DNA of 64,000 nt from Otatea glauca. Taxonomy: Eukaryota > Streptophyta > Magnoliopsida > Poales > Poaceae. Below the pieces are notes generated by a model. That model had not been told where the DNA came from. It made no database searches and saw only the letters and a list, made by a program, of their open reading frames with translations. The DNA lies in the NCBI GenBank assembly GCA_036346275.1, contig CM070717.1, positions 10,289,178 to 10,353,177 of the forward strand, given 5' to 3'. Of this stretch, positions 25,301-37,040 are shown piece by piece (the stretch's first letter is position 1; every line of letters starts with the position of its first letter). The position numbers were made by a program, and so were the translations under genes.

Positions 25301-27579
25301 GTAACCAAGCATTTCTCCAAAGTAAATCTGGCACACAACCCTAAACAATTTCCAAAATTTCCAATGGCACAAAGCCTCCCTTTCCATGTTTTATTATATA
25401 AAATCTAATATTTGACTGTAATTTCCAAGCATTGTCCAATATCACAAACACGACTATCTAAATATATTTACACTCTGCAGAGGTTATACACTTTACCCAT
25501 ATGATATAATCAAACTATACTATCAGACAAAACATGTACCCATCGATGTGCGACTAGTAGATCATAACAAAACTTTTCGAAGACTCCGTCATAATACTGA
25601 CCATCCCGATAAGTCTGAACTCGCTATCCCTTCCCACACTCAGAGCAAAAGTATAGGAGGAACATACCGTTGGACAGATATGAGGCCATTGCATTGCACA
25701 CATAAATTCTCCATAACCGCACACTCGGTTTTGTTATCCTTCTGAAGCATCAAATGTTAAGACTTGAAAATTTACTTAGTTAGGTCCGTTCCATTCCAGA
25801 CATGTGGTTGCATATTTGGCCCAGTTCAAAGATTTGCAAGCTTAAGTCCTTAATTGACTGAGGCAAGACTTCCAACAAACTCTCATAGAAACCACCTCAC
25901 AATCACTCATATATCATGCCAACATATCAACCCAATACTACACAGGCCCACCATGGCACAAAGCCACTTGCCACTTGCCCCATCTAAATCATTTACCACC
26001 CCAGTTGATTATTGTGCAACACATATCATCAATAACTCAGCATCATTGTGTGACAACACATGACACACCTTTTCTTAAACTTGTTCCATATTTCATTAAT
26101 TAAAATTGAAATTTTGAACTTTCAAAAGACATGAGTTAAATGTGGCATGGCTAGGAAACTACATACTATCTAACCAACCCACGTTGTCATCTATTAGAAA
26201 CCAACTAGTAATAAACCATCTTATGGTGAAAAATAATCATGGCATACAAATAACAAGGTAGGTATAATCCAATTGGGTAGATTAACTAGATACCAAACTA
26301 TTTGAAAACAGTTCTAAGCATAAAATATAATGCAGTAGATTGAAACAACATAGCATTTATAAAATTGGGTTCAACATGATCAAAGCAGAGCATGCCTTGA
26401 AAAAGCTCTTGTTCCTACTCTAGACCTTGCTCTTGAGTCAACGGTTATCCCTCAAATGGATTGAGCACTTCGATGTCTATGCGAATTGAGATGTAACAAA
26501 ATATAAATACAAAACCATAGAGAAAAAATTCAAAAAACCAAATAAAATTCACCATTAAATAGATCTCAACTTTGAAAAAATAGAAACTAGAATCGCCTCA
26601 ATCGGAGCTCGTATGAAGAAGAAAGGGCTCTCGAAAAATTCAAAAATTAGAAAAAGAATAAATTTATATTTTCCCAATTATTTTTTGTTGAAAATCCAAT
26701 TAATGACGCAATGCTACCACCATAAACTGACTTTCCCAAATAGAAATAATATTGAAAATATCCACGACTCAGATTAAGACCACCGTGGATTGGGCTTATG
26801 GCATCACTGACCAACAAGTGGGTCGACCGTGTGATGTGTCAAGTCTGACATGGCAAGCCAACCGGGATAACACCTCGGCGACACACATAGCAAGGTTGAC
26901 CCGGCGCACACATCAGCGACACGTGGCGAACACCGGAACATGCCACGTAGGCAGTGGCAGCGCAAGGCCCAATGGTCACCACAGGCGAGCAAGGAGAGCA
27001 TCAACAGCTAGCTACCGATGTCGCCTACCTGATGATGCACACAACTTCTCCTCTGGTGCCCAGGAATAATGACAATGACAAGTTGAACGATGGTGGCTTT
27101 GGGTTCCTTGGAGCGACGGCTCTCCAACGGTCTTCTAACGAAAATACAGCGTGCACCAGAGAGATCAAGTCAAGGCTATTCCAATGAGACCACCCTTGGG
27201 CCGCGAGCTCCATAGTTGGCAGTGAATCTGATGTTTCCTCTTCTCAGCGGCGCACAAAGGAAAACCTAAAATCCAACAATGAGGCGACAAATCTTGGCGA
27301 AACAACTCGGCTTGAGATTGGTTTGACGTGGCGAAGCCATTGCATATGCTAAATATGCTCGGGCGTCCAAAATGTAGGTGGCATAGATACCGAATCTGCC
27401 ATAACCACAGAGCTCAGCCAAGAGTTCGAGCTGGAGACAATGACAAGGGACCGCACACATGTCCCGATCAACGAACACGATGCATCGTACGTGGCTCAAT
27501 CTGGACCGCACAGGAAACTAACGGCAGCGATGGCTAGGGTTCTCCTTAACTCTGATTCATGTTAGCCATGGGATCAAGG

Positions 27580-27975
27580 AATTTATTTTAAAATAATGCA
27601 TTTTTTATTCAAATTGCAAAAATATATCTTGATCTAAAAAAAATTACCTCTGTCACCATATGGTTGGGCAACAATAGCGTAAAATGCAGAAAAAGCTGAG
27701 TCAGTGCTGTTGTGGCTTCTCTGTTGCCAAATAAAAGGGTGACAGGCATCTGTCGCCAAACCATTTGGCGACAGAAACCATTTTTTGTCTATGTGGCGCC
27801 GATGTGGCTATTTCTCGTTAGTTCAAATGGCGACACAACTCTTTGTCGCCATATCATATAGCGACATTTCCCTCTCGTCATTTCAAAAGGTGACAGAGGT
27901 ATAGCTTTGCAATATTTTTCAATTGAAATATATTTTTGCAATTTGAATAAAAATATATTATTTTAAAAAAATTTG
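27580..27975. mobile_element. MITE-like inverted-repeat element, about 395 bp
   Basis: The outer arms, from ttattttaaaataatgca to attcaaattgcaaaaatata on the left and their inverse on the right, pair over about 40 bp. Pairing continues inward to acctctgtcacc/ggtgacagaggt at about 27648 and 27886. The middle holds several ggcgacag/ctgtcgcc words in both orientations. There is no coding potential and no certain target duplication. CACTA-like subterminal structure and a Mutator-like MITE are both possible. Confidence 0.6.
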
Positions 27976-28371
27976 CGATAAATATTCGACGGTTATAGCT
28001 GACTAGGGTTCCGATATAACCACAAATGTTTTGATCTGAATCCAATGGCCGTATCCAAGGCAAAGCAATGAATGATCAATTGGGCCAGATAGGGCTGCAC
28101 GAAAGATTGGGTTGGAACTTGTGGGCACCCGGAAACACGAATAGATCCTCGCTCGTGCGTTGGACTCAGAGGTGACACCCATACTCCACTTAAGTGTATG
28201 ATCACTGTCACCCAAAAGTCCCGTGGCCCTCACTTAAGCAAATATGAGCCACCTAGTTGCACCGTACAAACTTACGCATCCAAGGGAGTTTTGATTCCAT
28301 TCCGAACAACCATACCGGGATTGAAAGCAACTCATCCAAGCATAGTACTCGTCGTCCGTCTTAGAATGTTG

Positions 28372-30210
28372 TGAAGGATCTAGTTGGCCCAGAGGGGGGG
28401 GTGAATAGGTAACTTTTACAAGTTTTAACTTCTTAAAAACAATTCACTATTTTATAAAAGAGAATAACTCACAACAGAGTATAATACAGAAGTAAACACA
28501 AACAATAATCACAGCAAAAGCAATAAGAGAAATAAAACACAAATGAGACAAAGATTTATCCCGTTGTTCAGAGCCTCACTCCAAATCCATGTTGAAGCAC
28601 TTCTTCAGAAGTATTGCTTCTCCAAAGCTAGTCGCAGTAGCTCTGGTGATCACTCAGGTAACTCTTTCACTACTCCAGTGAGGTGAGTACCAAACCTCTC
28701 ACAATCACAATGGCCTTCAACAATCACTTTTGGACAGGTTGCACTGTTTACTTCCTCCAAGCTGTCTAGGATCACTAAGATCCAAGAGTAATAAACCTTG
28801 CACAAGTTCTGTCTCTTGGTTCACTTCGCAACTCACACAGCTAGACTTTTGCTTGGAGCTAAAACACTTAGAGATGTTTGAGAATTTTGGTTTGAAAGTG
28901 AAGTACAGACTCCTTTTGAGAATGAGAGCTATTTTCAATACTAAAATGTAAAGGAGTTCATTCTATATCATGGTAGACGGCTCAGGAAATGCTTATATAG
29001 CCATTTGGAATGAATATAGCAGTTACACCTGCTACTGTAGCCGTTGGACGTGTCAGATGTCAGAAATATTAGAAAAGTACACGTACAACGGACTAAGTAA
29101 TAGTGCCTAGCGATACTGGACATGTGTATGACGGACCAAATTTGAACATATACGACGGACCAAAAAATTTGGTCCATTGTACATAGGCTTTACATAGAGT
29201 TTGGTCCGGCATACAACTAAGAGAGATACATTTACGTCGGACCTAAAAATTTGGTCCGTTGTACATGGGCTTTTCAAAGAGTTTGGTCTGGCATAGAGAC
29301 ATATATACGTCGGACCAAATATTTTGGTCCGTCATACATGGAGATTTAAAGATCAGTAGCCAAAGACCTTTTCAACAAAAATAAGTTTTATCCAAGCGAT
29401 TTACTTTAGCAACAGACTAAAATTTTAAGCAAGAATGTTTGGCCCGTTATCAAAGCAAAAACCTTTTGAAAGAGAAAGAATATCCATTTAAGGTTTCAAT
29501 AAATAGGACTTCAAAGATTGGTCCGGCCAAAGGCTTATAAACTGAATGAGTGCCGGACCAAAATATTTGGTCCGCTGTAGATGGGAAATGGAGAACATTT
29601 TGGTCCGTCACAGAGGAGTGACTTTTACATGTATGCCGGACCAAATTATTTGGTCCGTCATACATAATTAATCACTTGGTTGACAGATGATTTTTAAAAG
29701 GAATTTTTACCAAGGATGAAAGAAAATGAAAACAAGAGTTTTGGTCCGATGAGCAGGTATTTTGATGAGAGTTTCGACACAGAAGATTTTCAATGTTGGA
29801 CCAAAGAATCTTTTTGACTTGAGAAGATATGCTGTGTATGCAACGGACTAAAGAAGTGGATAGCTGAAATTTGGTCTATTGTATACTAAAAATATGATTC
29901 AAAGGTCAATGTCTAAGTATCTTTTGCCTCGAGAAATTTAGTTTTGTCTTTGCCTTATGATCCAATCCACTAGCTTGTGCAAAGTCCCTCTTTAGACAAC
30001 CAAAAAAGAAAAACAAACCTTGCTATTTGACTTGAATCATCTCCCATGTCATAAACTAGAAACTGAGCACCTTAATCATTTTAGTCCAACTTGCTCCAAT
30101 ATTGATTGCAGCATATGTTCTTCAAAGCTGTAAGTATTATTAACCTAGTCATAAATACCAAAATATAATAAAACACAATAACAATAATTGAGGGGGCCTA
30201 GATGCTATCA
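28372..30210 (-). mobile_element. 3' LTR of the Sirevirus-type element
   Basis: The minus strand starts TGATAGCATCTAGG and ends GATCCTTCA (TG...CA). Five near-perfect palindromes of the form CGGACCAAA-n-TTTGGTCCG lie at 29156-29176, 29238-29258, 29311-29331, 29554-29574 and 29637-29657, with extra half sites around 29190 and 29740. Short open frames in the LTR appear in both copies simply because the LTRs are near-identical. Confidence 0.93.
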
Positions 30211-30228
30211 ATCTCCCCCTTTTTGGTA
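30211..30228 (-). other. Polypurine tract before the 3' LTR
   Basis: On the minus strand AAAAAGGGGGAGAT sits immediately upstream of the LTR start TGATAGC. This is where plus-strand DNA synthesis would be primed. Two related motifs occur further upstream in the element, near 30710-30725 and 35203-35214. Confidence 0.85.
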
Positions 30229-30688
30229 ATTGATGACAATATACCTTTTTAGTTAATAATATCTCATTCATTCTGCAAAACAGAGTTAGCTAGATGAATA
30301 ACTGCAGAAATTATGAATGTATGTGCTCCCCATTAATGAATGCATGATCTGAGTTCTGACAATTATGATATATTAGGACTATATTAGATCCTTTAAAAAA
30401 TAACAATACTCATAATTTTTGTCAAAGTACGAAGTGAATATTAGAGCATTATGAAGTAAGTATCAGAGCACAAAACAAAGTACGTATCAAAGTATTATGA
30501 AGAAAGTATCAGAGCAAGATATCAGAGTATAAATACAAGATCATAATCAGAGCATAAAACAAAAAGAGTATTAGAGCATAGAGCACAAATATAGCACACA
30601 AAAGTCAGAGACATATAAGATATTTAGATACTTGTCTTTTGACAATACAATAATACTTTGTCCAACCTACAGAACAGAACCTAGGAAA

Positions 30689-33395
30689 CTATGGAGATAT
30701 AGAAGTATTCTCCCCCTTTGGCATCAATAGCCAAAAAGGGTTCCTATTTGCGCCTAGAGAAGGTTCTTTTGAGCTGGCTGTAATCGAGCTCTTCCTTGGA
30801 GGAGAAACCATTTTATCATCAGCTGCTTCTTGGGTTTGAGTACTTGGCCCTTGAGACATGGCTTGATCATGCCAGCTCGGATAATCTGGTTCACCTGGTT
30901 GAATAGTCAGATTATGAAGATCTGTCTGCATCTTGCTCAAGGACTCATTCAAGCTGTTTGATTCAGCAAGGACCTGACCCACATCATAAATGCAATCATG
31001 TGCCAATCGAGTATGGTCAAGCAGGGCATCCTCAGTGAATTCTGTGAGATGGTCCAAACTGTGTCTGATCCATAACTGATTACTCCTATTTGTTGTGCTA
31101 GCAGCCTCAACTTGATTTCTTAGACTCTTGTAATGATCATCAATTTTCTGATTCATGTCATATAGTCTGTCTTTTACCAGATTTTGATTTGTACCAAGCT
31201 GCTGGATATACTGTCTAAGGTTCCCTTGGTTGCTGCTGAGTTGATCAAATCTAGACAAGACTTCATTTTGAAATTTGGCTTGTTCTTCATATCTCAGAGC
31301 TGCTGTTGGTTGATCCTCCATGTATCTTGCTTGAAATCCTCTTTGATCAGTATAATACTGTTGTTCAAAGGTGGAGAACCAAGCAGGTTGAGAGTCAAAA
31401 GTGTTTTCTGGAGCCTAAAAAGTGTCTTCTTGTGCTTGCTCATTATATTTTGGAGAAGATGAGGTGGGATACTGACAATCAAAAAGACTTTCCCAACCAG
31501 GAAAGGTATCCCTCTGGTAATGCTCAGGATGAACTGATGATGGGGGATAAAATGACTCATAATTTTGGGGCATACCAGATCCTCCTGCCTGATGCTCATG
31601 TGCTCCTGGCCTGAAAGCTTGAGCTTCCATGAACCTTGCTACGACTGCTGACTCTTGAAGGTGATAGAACTGTTGCTCTTCATTAAAAGTTCTATCAACT
31701 GAGCTTGAGAGAACTTGAGTGGCAGCATCATCCATATTCCATGATTCACTTCCAGGGACCACTACTGTTTCTTCTGGAGTAGAGGGTAAAGGTTGAGTGA
31801 AAGACCTTGGATAAGCAGATTCATGATAGCTTACAGTCTTACTTTTGTTACCACTTTGAGCACTGGGCTCTCTGTCATTTCCACTTTTAGCAGACTCATG
31901 ATGACTTTCATAAGCTTGATGATGACTGTCATAGGAGGGCATATGGCTTCCATAAGATGTATGCCAGAAGTCACTGCTTCGAGCCTGTGAATACCCCCTT
32001 TGACTGTTTTTGTCAAACTCATTCTCAGCTTCTGCACTTGACTCATTTTCTTCTTCAGCCAGCACTGGTTCTTCCTTTTGATTTTCTTGTAATCCTTGAA
32101 GAAAACCAGTGATCCTCAAGTTTTGTCCAGTGGCATTATGCATGTTATACTTCTTTGGGAAACACTTAAATTCCCTATTCAGATCATTTTGAGAGATTAT
32201 ACCTTGTGCTAACAGGACTTCAGTGATTAGTAGAGCAAAAGGTAAAGGACTACCAAGTTTTCTGTAGATTGCCTCTTCCATTTGCCCAAAGAAGTAATCA
32301 ACCAAATCTACAGGTTGTCTTGACAAAATAAGATGCAACAACCATGCTTGAACTGTGGTCACACCTTCCTTGTACCCATACTTGGGATATATTGTGTGCC
32401 TTAGTATTAGCAGCAATACTTTTGCTTCTTTAGGCAGACAGGAGACTCTGTTTGGATTAAAGTCTGCACTAGTGGTGTTCTTATATATGTGTCCAGATAT
32501 TTGTAAGTCTGGCATATCACCACTCAATCTCCATCTCTGACGAGGGAACAACTTTTCAAATATCCTTGTTCTATTTACTAATGGACTTGAGGCTCCAATT
32601 GCTGATTCAAACTGAGTTGATCTGATTTTTCTTATCTTTCCATTTAGAGTGAACATGATATATTTCCTCTGTTTGTTCACTAATAAGGATGCATAAAATT
32701 CAAGTGTTCTTGAGACACTCCATGGTATTGTCTTGTTTGACATTATACGAATTAGTCCAGGGGTTGAATTTATGCAGTCAAACAATCCTGTTGAGCCAAT
32801 TATGGAATTTACTTGATCCCAATCCACATACTGGTGAGTTGACAAAGCAGATATCATCTTTCCTTTTCCATCTTTTCTGTGCAGATAAGCATTGTATATG
32901 TTCTTGTGTAACAAAAACACAAAGTTTTCACCAAAAGCTGGTCTTAACTCAGGAAACTAGATTTTCTCATTAACCAACCGTACTGCTCTCAGTTTCTTGC
33001 CACTTAGGTCAGCTAATTCCTCACTGCTAAAAATGTCAACTTCAGAAAACAGGTCAGTATTTTCTGAAGATGATTCACTGTTAGGCTCATAGGCACTATC
33101 CTCAGAAGGTGACTCAGAATCAATCACTTGTTTTCCTTTTCTTGGGTGAGAAGTAACCACTTTTCTATTTGCTCGGGCAGTATTGTGAACATCTTGGATT
33201 AACACAGGTCCTTGAGGTTGTTTGGGTAAGGTTATTCCAGGAGATGAACTAGACATTTTCTGTTTCTTGCTTTTTACTTTATCAATAATTTTTTCGATCA
33301 GTCCCCTCTTATCTGGGTTCTTTGACCTCATCTTGATTACTAACCAACTCTTGCCAAACTCAAATGCAGAACCTTTTTCAAGCACAAGACCAGAC
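30689..33395 (-). pseudogene. Env-like extra ORF of the Sirevirus-type element, two in-frame TAG codons
   Basis: Three consecutive open stretches (33385-32957, 32956-31415, 31414-30689) lie in one and the same frame, separated only by TAG at 32957-32959 and TAG at 31415-31417, about 900 codons in all. The N-terminal part is basic then Ser/Glu-rich. The middle (roughly residues 150-430) is a compact globular region with HTIYPKYGYKEGVTTVQAWL, resembling the plant-transposon protein domain found in such extra ORFs. A Ser/His-rich linker follows, and the C-terminal part is predicted helical and probably coiled coil. It sits where Sirevirus env-like genes lie, after pol. A membrane-fusion function is not shown: no clear signal peptide or TM segment was seen. 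Confidence 0.7.
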
Positions 33396-33800
33396 CTAAA
33401 AATAGTAAAAACTTAAGTCTAAGAACTAGGTCTAGGGTTTGAGACTTGAAGAGAAAAGAGAGGTTTCAAGGAACTTACTGAGATTGAGAAAGGTTCTTGC
33501 GCAAAATGTCAGATGAACACCGTTGCCACGATCCGATTAAGGATATGCTTCGGTGCTAAGATGGATTTTTTGGCTTTGAGGAGTTTGCACAAGCAAGAAG
33601 GTAACAAGGGGAAAAATTCTGATGGAAGAAGTTACTGCAGTGAATGCGAATAACAAGAGTAAATATGTCTTGGTAACTGACGCCTTTAACCAGGGTGGTT
33701 GGAAGGGGACAGGCGTCCTGGAAAAAAGGTAGTGGGACCCCTTTTAGGAAATGGTTTGAGCAAAACAGGGAGTCCAAAAATAGAGTCAAGTTAGCATAAG
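33396..33800 (-). promoter_or_regulatory. Leader region of the env-like ORF with a possible 83-nt intron
   Basis: On the minus strand GTAAGT at 33478 and TTTTTAG ending at 33396 bracket an 83-nt stretch. Removing it would join an upstream open frame (about 70 nt, from near 33540) to the env-like ORF in frame, as 83 is not a multiple of three. Upstream to 33800 is non-coding, with a moderate GC content unlike the surrounding AT-rich DNA. Splicing is inferred from sequence alone. Confidence 0.35.
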
Positions 33801-33969
33801 ATAAGTCCTAAAGAAATAGGCAAGATTTTGAACAAATTTTGAAATTTGAGAAAAGAAGAAAAAGTTTTATTAAACAGATATAATCCATTTGAATTTGGAT
33901 GAGAATCAGACTTGGAAACATTTGAACATAAGGCAGACTTGATTTGGCAAAAAGATCAGATAGTTTACC

Positions 33970-34120
33970 AAATAAGCCGGACCAAATAGATACAAATACC
34001 GACTAGACTAATTTTGGTCCGTGGTTGAAGGATTTTGCTTTGGACAGAGTCGAGACCAAAACTTCCTTTAATGACGGACCAAAAAGTTTAGTCCGTTGTG
34101 CATTGATATTCTGTTCTAGA
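33970..34120. repeat. CGGACCAAA palindrome cluster inside the copia element
   Basis: Copies and half copies of the LTR palindrome (ccggaccaaa, ttttggtccg, gacggaccaaaaagtttagtccg, attggtccg) occur here, 3.8 kb from the 3' LTR and outside either LTR. They resemble the 29.1-29.7 kb set closely, which suggests a shared origin or shared function. Confidence 0.7.
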
Positions 34121-34559
34121 TTGGTCCGACCCAAATGGGAATTTGCAATTTTACCTCAATTGATCTTAGTCTGCAATATGTCTATGTTTATGAAGATTAG
34201 AAATAAGGGATATAGCTAAGATTAGAAACCAAAATCAACACAACACAAATAAACTGGAAGAATTGAGTTTTCAAGGAATGTTTGAGTCTAATATCCAGAT
34301 GAGCCTAAGCAATTTCAACTTAAGCTCAGCTGAAAGACTCAAAGTGCTGAATAGAGATATTTAACTAAACATTGCCACCAATTTTTGAGAAGAACATAGA
34401 TTTTGACTTAATTACTATATTTTGGATTGGATAAGAAAGAAGCATAGTAAAGTAAGTCTTATAGCAGCATTTTCTTATTTTTAGTTAAGAAATTTATTCA
34501 AAGAATCATCTTATTCTGAAATTAGCACTTTTGAATTTATTTATTCACACTGCCAGCCG

Positions 34560-35100
34560 CGGAAGATTTAATACAATGTGTTACGCGTCGAGCCTAAGCT
34601 ACATTCTGCGACAGACGGATGTGGATATCATTCAATCGAGAAGCCACGCGAGTTTCGAGACGCCTCAAGCTGGGTCTAAGCTATGACAAGGAACATTCAA
34701 GGAAAACATTTCAGAAAGATATTTCTTTATTTATATGAATTCCCCGGACATTATGCCCGGGAAATATTTTTACAGGGGGAGGGCCTATGCTTCACTTCGA
34801 CGCACGTGGCCGAGTGCCTCCATGAGGGCCTCCCTAGCCCTGTAAAGGGCAGGGAAGATCTCAAGGAAGGCGTCGATGGTGGCACGGTCACGGCGACTGC
34901 CCTCTCTCGGCCACCTTTGCCATGGCGAGATCGAAGTCCCTCCAGAGCTCCGCAAGCTTAGGGTCGTCCTAGTCGTCCTTGAAATTCCTTTTCGGTATGA
35001 AGAAGATAGAAGTTTGGAGCAGAAAGGAGAAAGGCTAAGTGTGAAGGATTATATTCCTAGAGCCCTGGTTCGCCTTTTATAGCCGTTGCAGCGAAGATGG
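34560..35100 (-). mobile_element. Foreign TE fragment captured in the copia element
   Basis: 34570-34680 carries gtcgagcctaagcta and agctgggtctaagcta, the inverse of the tandem-repeat core of the Tat element at 3925-4690. On the minus strand 35000-34790 encodes two short helical pieces in different frames (LAELWRDFDLAMAKVAERG, then AFLEIFPALYRAREALMEAL) reminiscent of the accessory ORF of gypsy elements. The base composition is GC-rich against the AT-rich copia surroundings. No duplication at the edges was found, so whether it was inserted or carried along is open. Confidence 0.55.
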
Positions 35101-35225
35101 AGTAAATGCATCATAAGATGAAGAGGCTTGAAGTTAATGAAGTTTCAGAAGCCGAAGAGGTTTTCGGAAATTGGGTATCAAGTGATGCATAGCAGGCAAG
35201 CTTGCTCCCCCTATGTGTGACATCA

Positions 35226-37029
35226 TCAAACAACATTTGAATAGGCAATGATATTAAGTTCATTTCTTAATTTTGAAAATTTGGCCTCATCAAGTGGCTT
35301 AGTGAAAATATCAGCCAATTGGTCCTCAGTTCTTACATAACTAAGCACAATATTTCCTTTAGCAACATGATCACAAATAAAGTGATGTCGAATTTCAATA
35401 TGCTTAGTTCTGGAATGTTGGACCGGATTGTTTGCTATTTTCACTGCACTTTCATTATCACACAACAAAGGCACATTATCAAATTTTATCCCGAAATCTA
35501 TAAATGTTTGTTTGATGAATAGAATTTGAGCACAACAACTGCCTGCAGCCACATATTCTGCTTCGGCAGTGGACAGTGCTACTGAATTTTGCTTTTTAGA
35601 ACACCAAGAAACTAAAGATCTTCCAAGCAAATGACAACCCACTGAGGTGCTCTTACTATCAATCTTGCATCCGGCATAATCAGAATCTGAGTAGCCAAGA
35701 AGCTCAAATGGAGCACCTTTAGGGTACCATAAACCAATACTAGAAGTAAACTTAAGATATATAAATATCCTTTTTACAGCACTTAAGTGAATTTTTTAAG
35801 TGCAGCTTGAAATCTAGCACATATACACACACTAAACATGATGTTAGGCCTAGATGCTGTCAAGTATAGTAATGAGCCTATCATGGATCTAAAAAGCTTT
35901 TGGTCAATAGACTTACCTCCCACATCTTGATCAAGATGAGTGTTAGTAGCCATGGGAGTCTTTATTGTCTTGCATTCTTCCATTTTGAAGCGCTTGAGGA
36001 GATCCTTAGTGTACTTTTCTTGTGAAATAAAAGTCTCCTCCTTCAATTGCTTGATTTGGAATCCCAGAAAGAAAATCAGTTCCCCAATCATAGACATCTC
36101 GAACTCTTTGGCCATCATGTCATCAAATTCTTTGCAAAGAGAATGATTAGTACAACCAAAGATAATATCATCTACATATATTTGACAAATCATTAATGTT
36201 CCATTGATGTCTTTTAGAAACAAGGTTGGATCACCTTCCCAGTTTTGAAGTTCTTATTAAGTAGAAAATCTCTAAGACGCTCATACCATGCTATAGGAGC
36301 TTGTTTTAGACCATAAAGTGCCTTAGATAATTTGTACACATGGTTTGGCAAATTTGGGTCTTCAAAACCAGGTGGTTGCTCAACATAAACAGTTTCATCA
36401 ATGAATCCATTAAGAAATGCACTTTTCACATCCATTTGAAATAGAGTTATATTAAAATGAGTAGCAAAGGCAAGAAGAAACCGAATAGCTTCAAGACGTG
36501 CCACTGGGGCATAAGTCTCTCCATAGTCCAGCCCTTCTACTTGAGTAAATCCTTAAGCTACAAGTCTGGCTTTATTCCTTATTACCACTCCATTTTCATC
36601 TTGCTTGTTTCGGAATACCCATTTTGTACCAATGACATTTTGATCCTCTGGGCGTTTTGTTAAGCTCCAAACTTTGTTTCTTTCAAAATTGTTGAGTTCC
36701 TCTTTCATAGCAATTATCCAATCAGCATCTTCTAGAGCTTCTTCCACTGTCTTAGGTTCAATACAAGAGACAAAAGAGTAATGTTCATAAAAAGAAGCTT
36801 GTCTAGAACGAGTTTGAACACCATTACTGATTTCACCAATGATTTGGTCTGAGGGATGATCCTTAGCAATGGCATGATGACTTTTGATGAAGACTAGACG
36901 ATCTTGTTCTTTTTCATCCTCTCCATTTTGGGTTCCATCATGGGGCATTATTGATTGTGTAGGAGATTTATCCTTATCTTCCTTGGGTTTAATGTCACCT
37001 ACTTCCATCTTTCTTATTGCTTGCACCAA
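35226..37029 (-). pseudogene. RT and RNase H of the Sirevirus-type element, with a stop and frameshifts
   Basis: Reverse transcriptase begins at about 36720 (DADWIIAMKEELNNFERNKV, IGTKWVFRNK), continues with FQMDVKSAFLNG and ALYGLKQAP, and has the active site YVDDIIFG near 36160. RNase H follows (ALSTAEAEYVAA, then HIEIRHHF and QLADIFTKPLDE) and ends at 35226. TAA at 36553-36555 stands where family members have a Gln/Lys codon. Frame changes occur near 36220 and between 35783 and 35642. The 36720-37029 part is the variable linker after integrase. Confidence 0.92.
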
Positions 37030-37040
37030 ACCATCATCAC

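Noticed and set aside
28717..29177. Short open frames in the copia LTRs, present in both copies
   Set aside because: Explained by LTR identity; no start context or domain.
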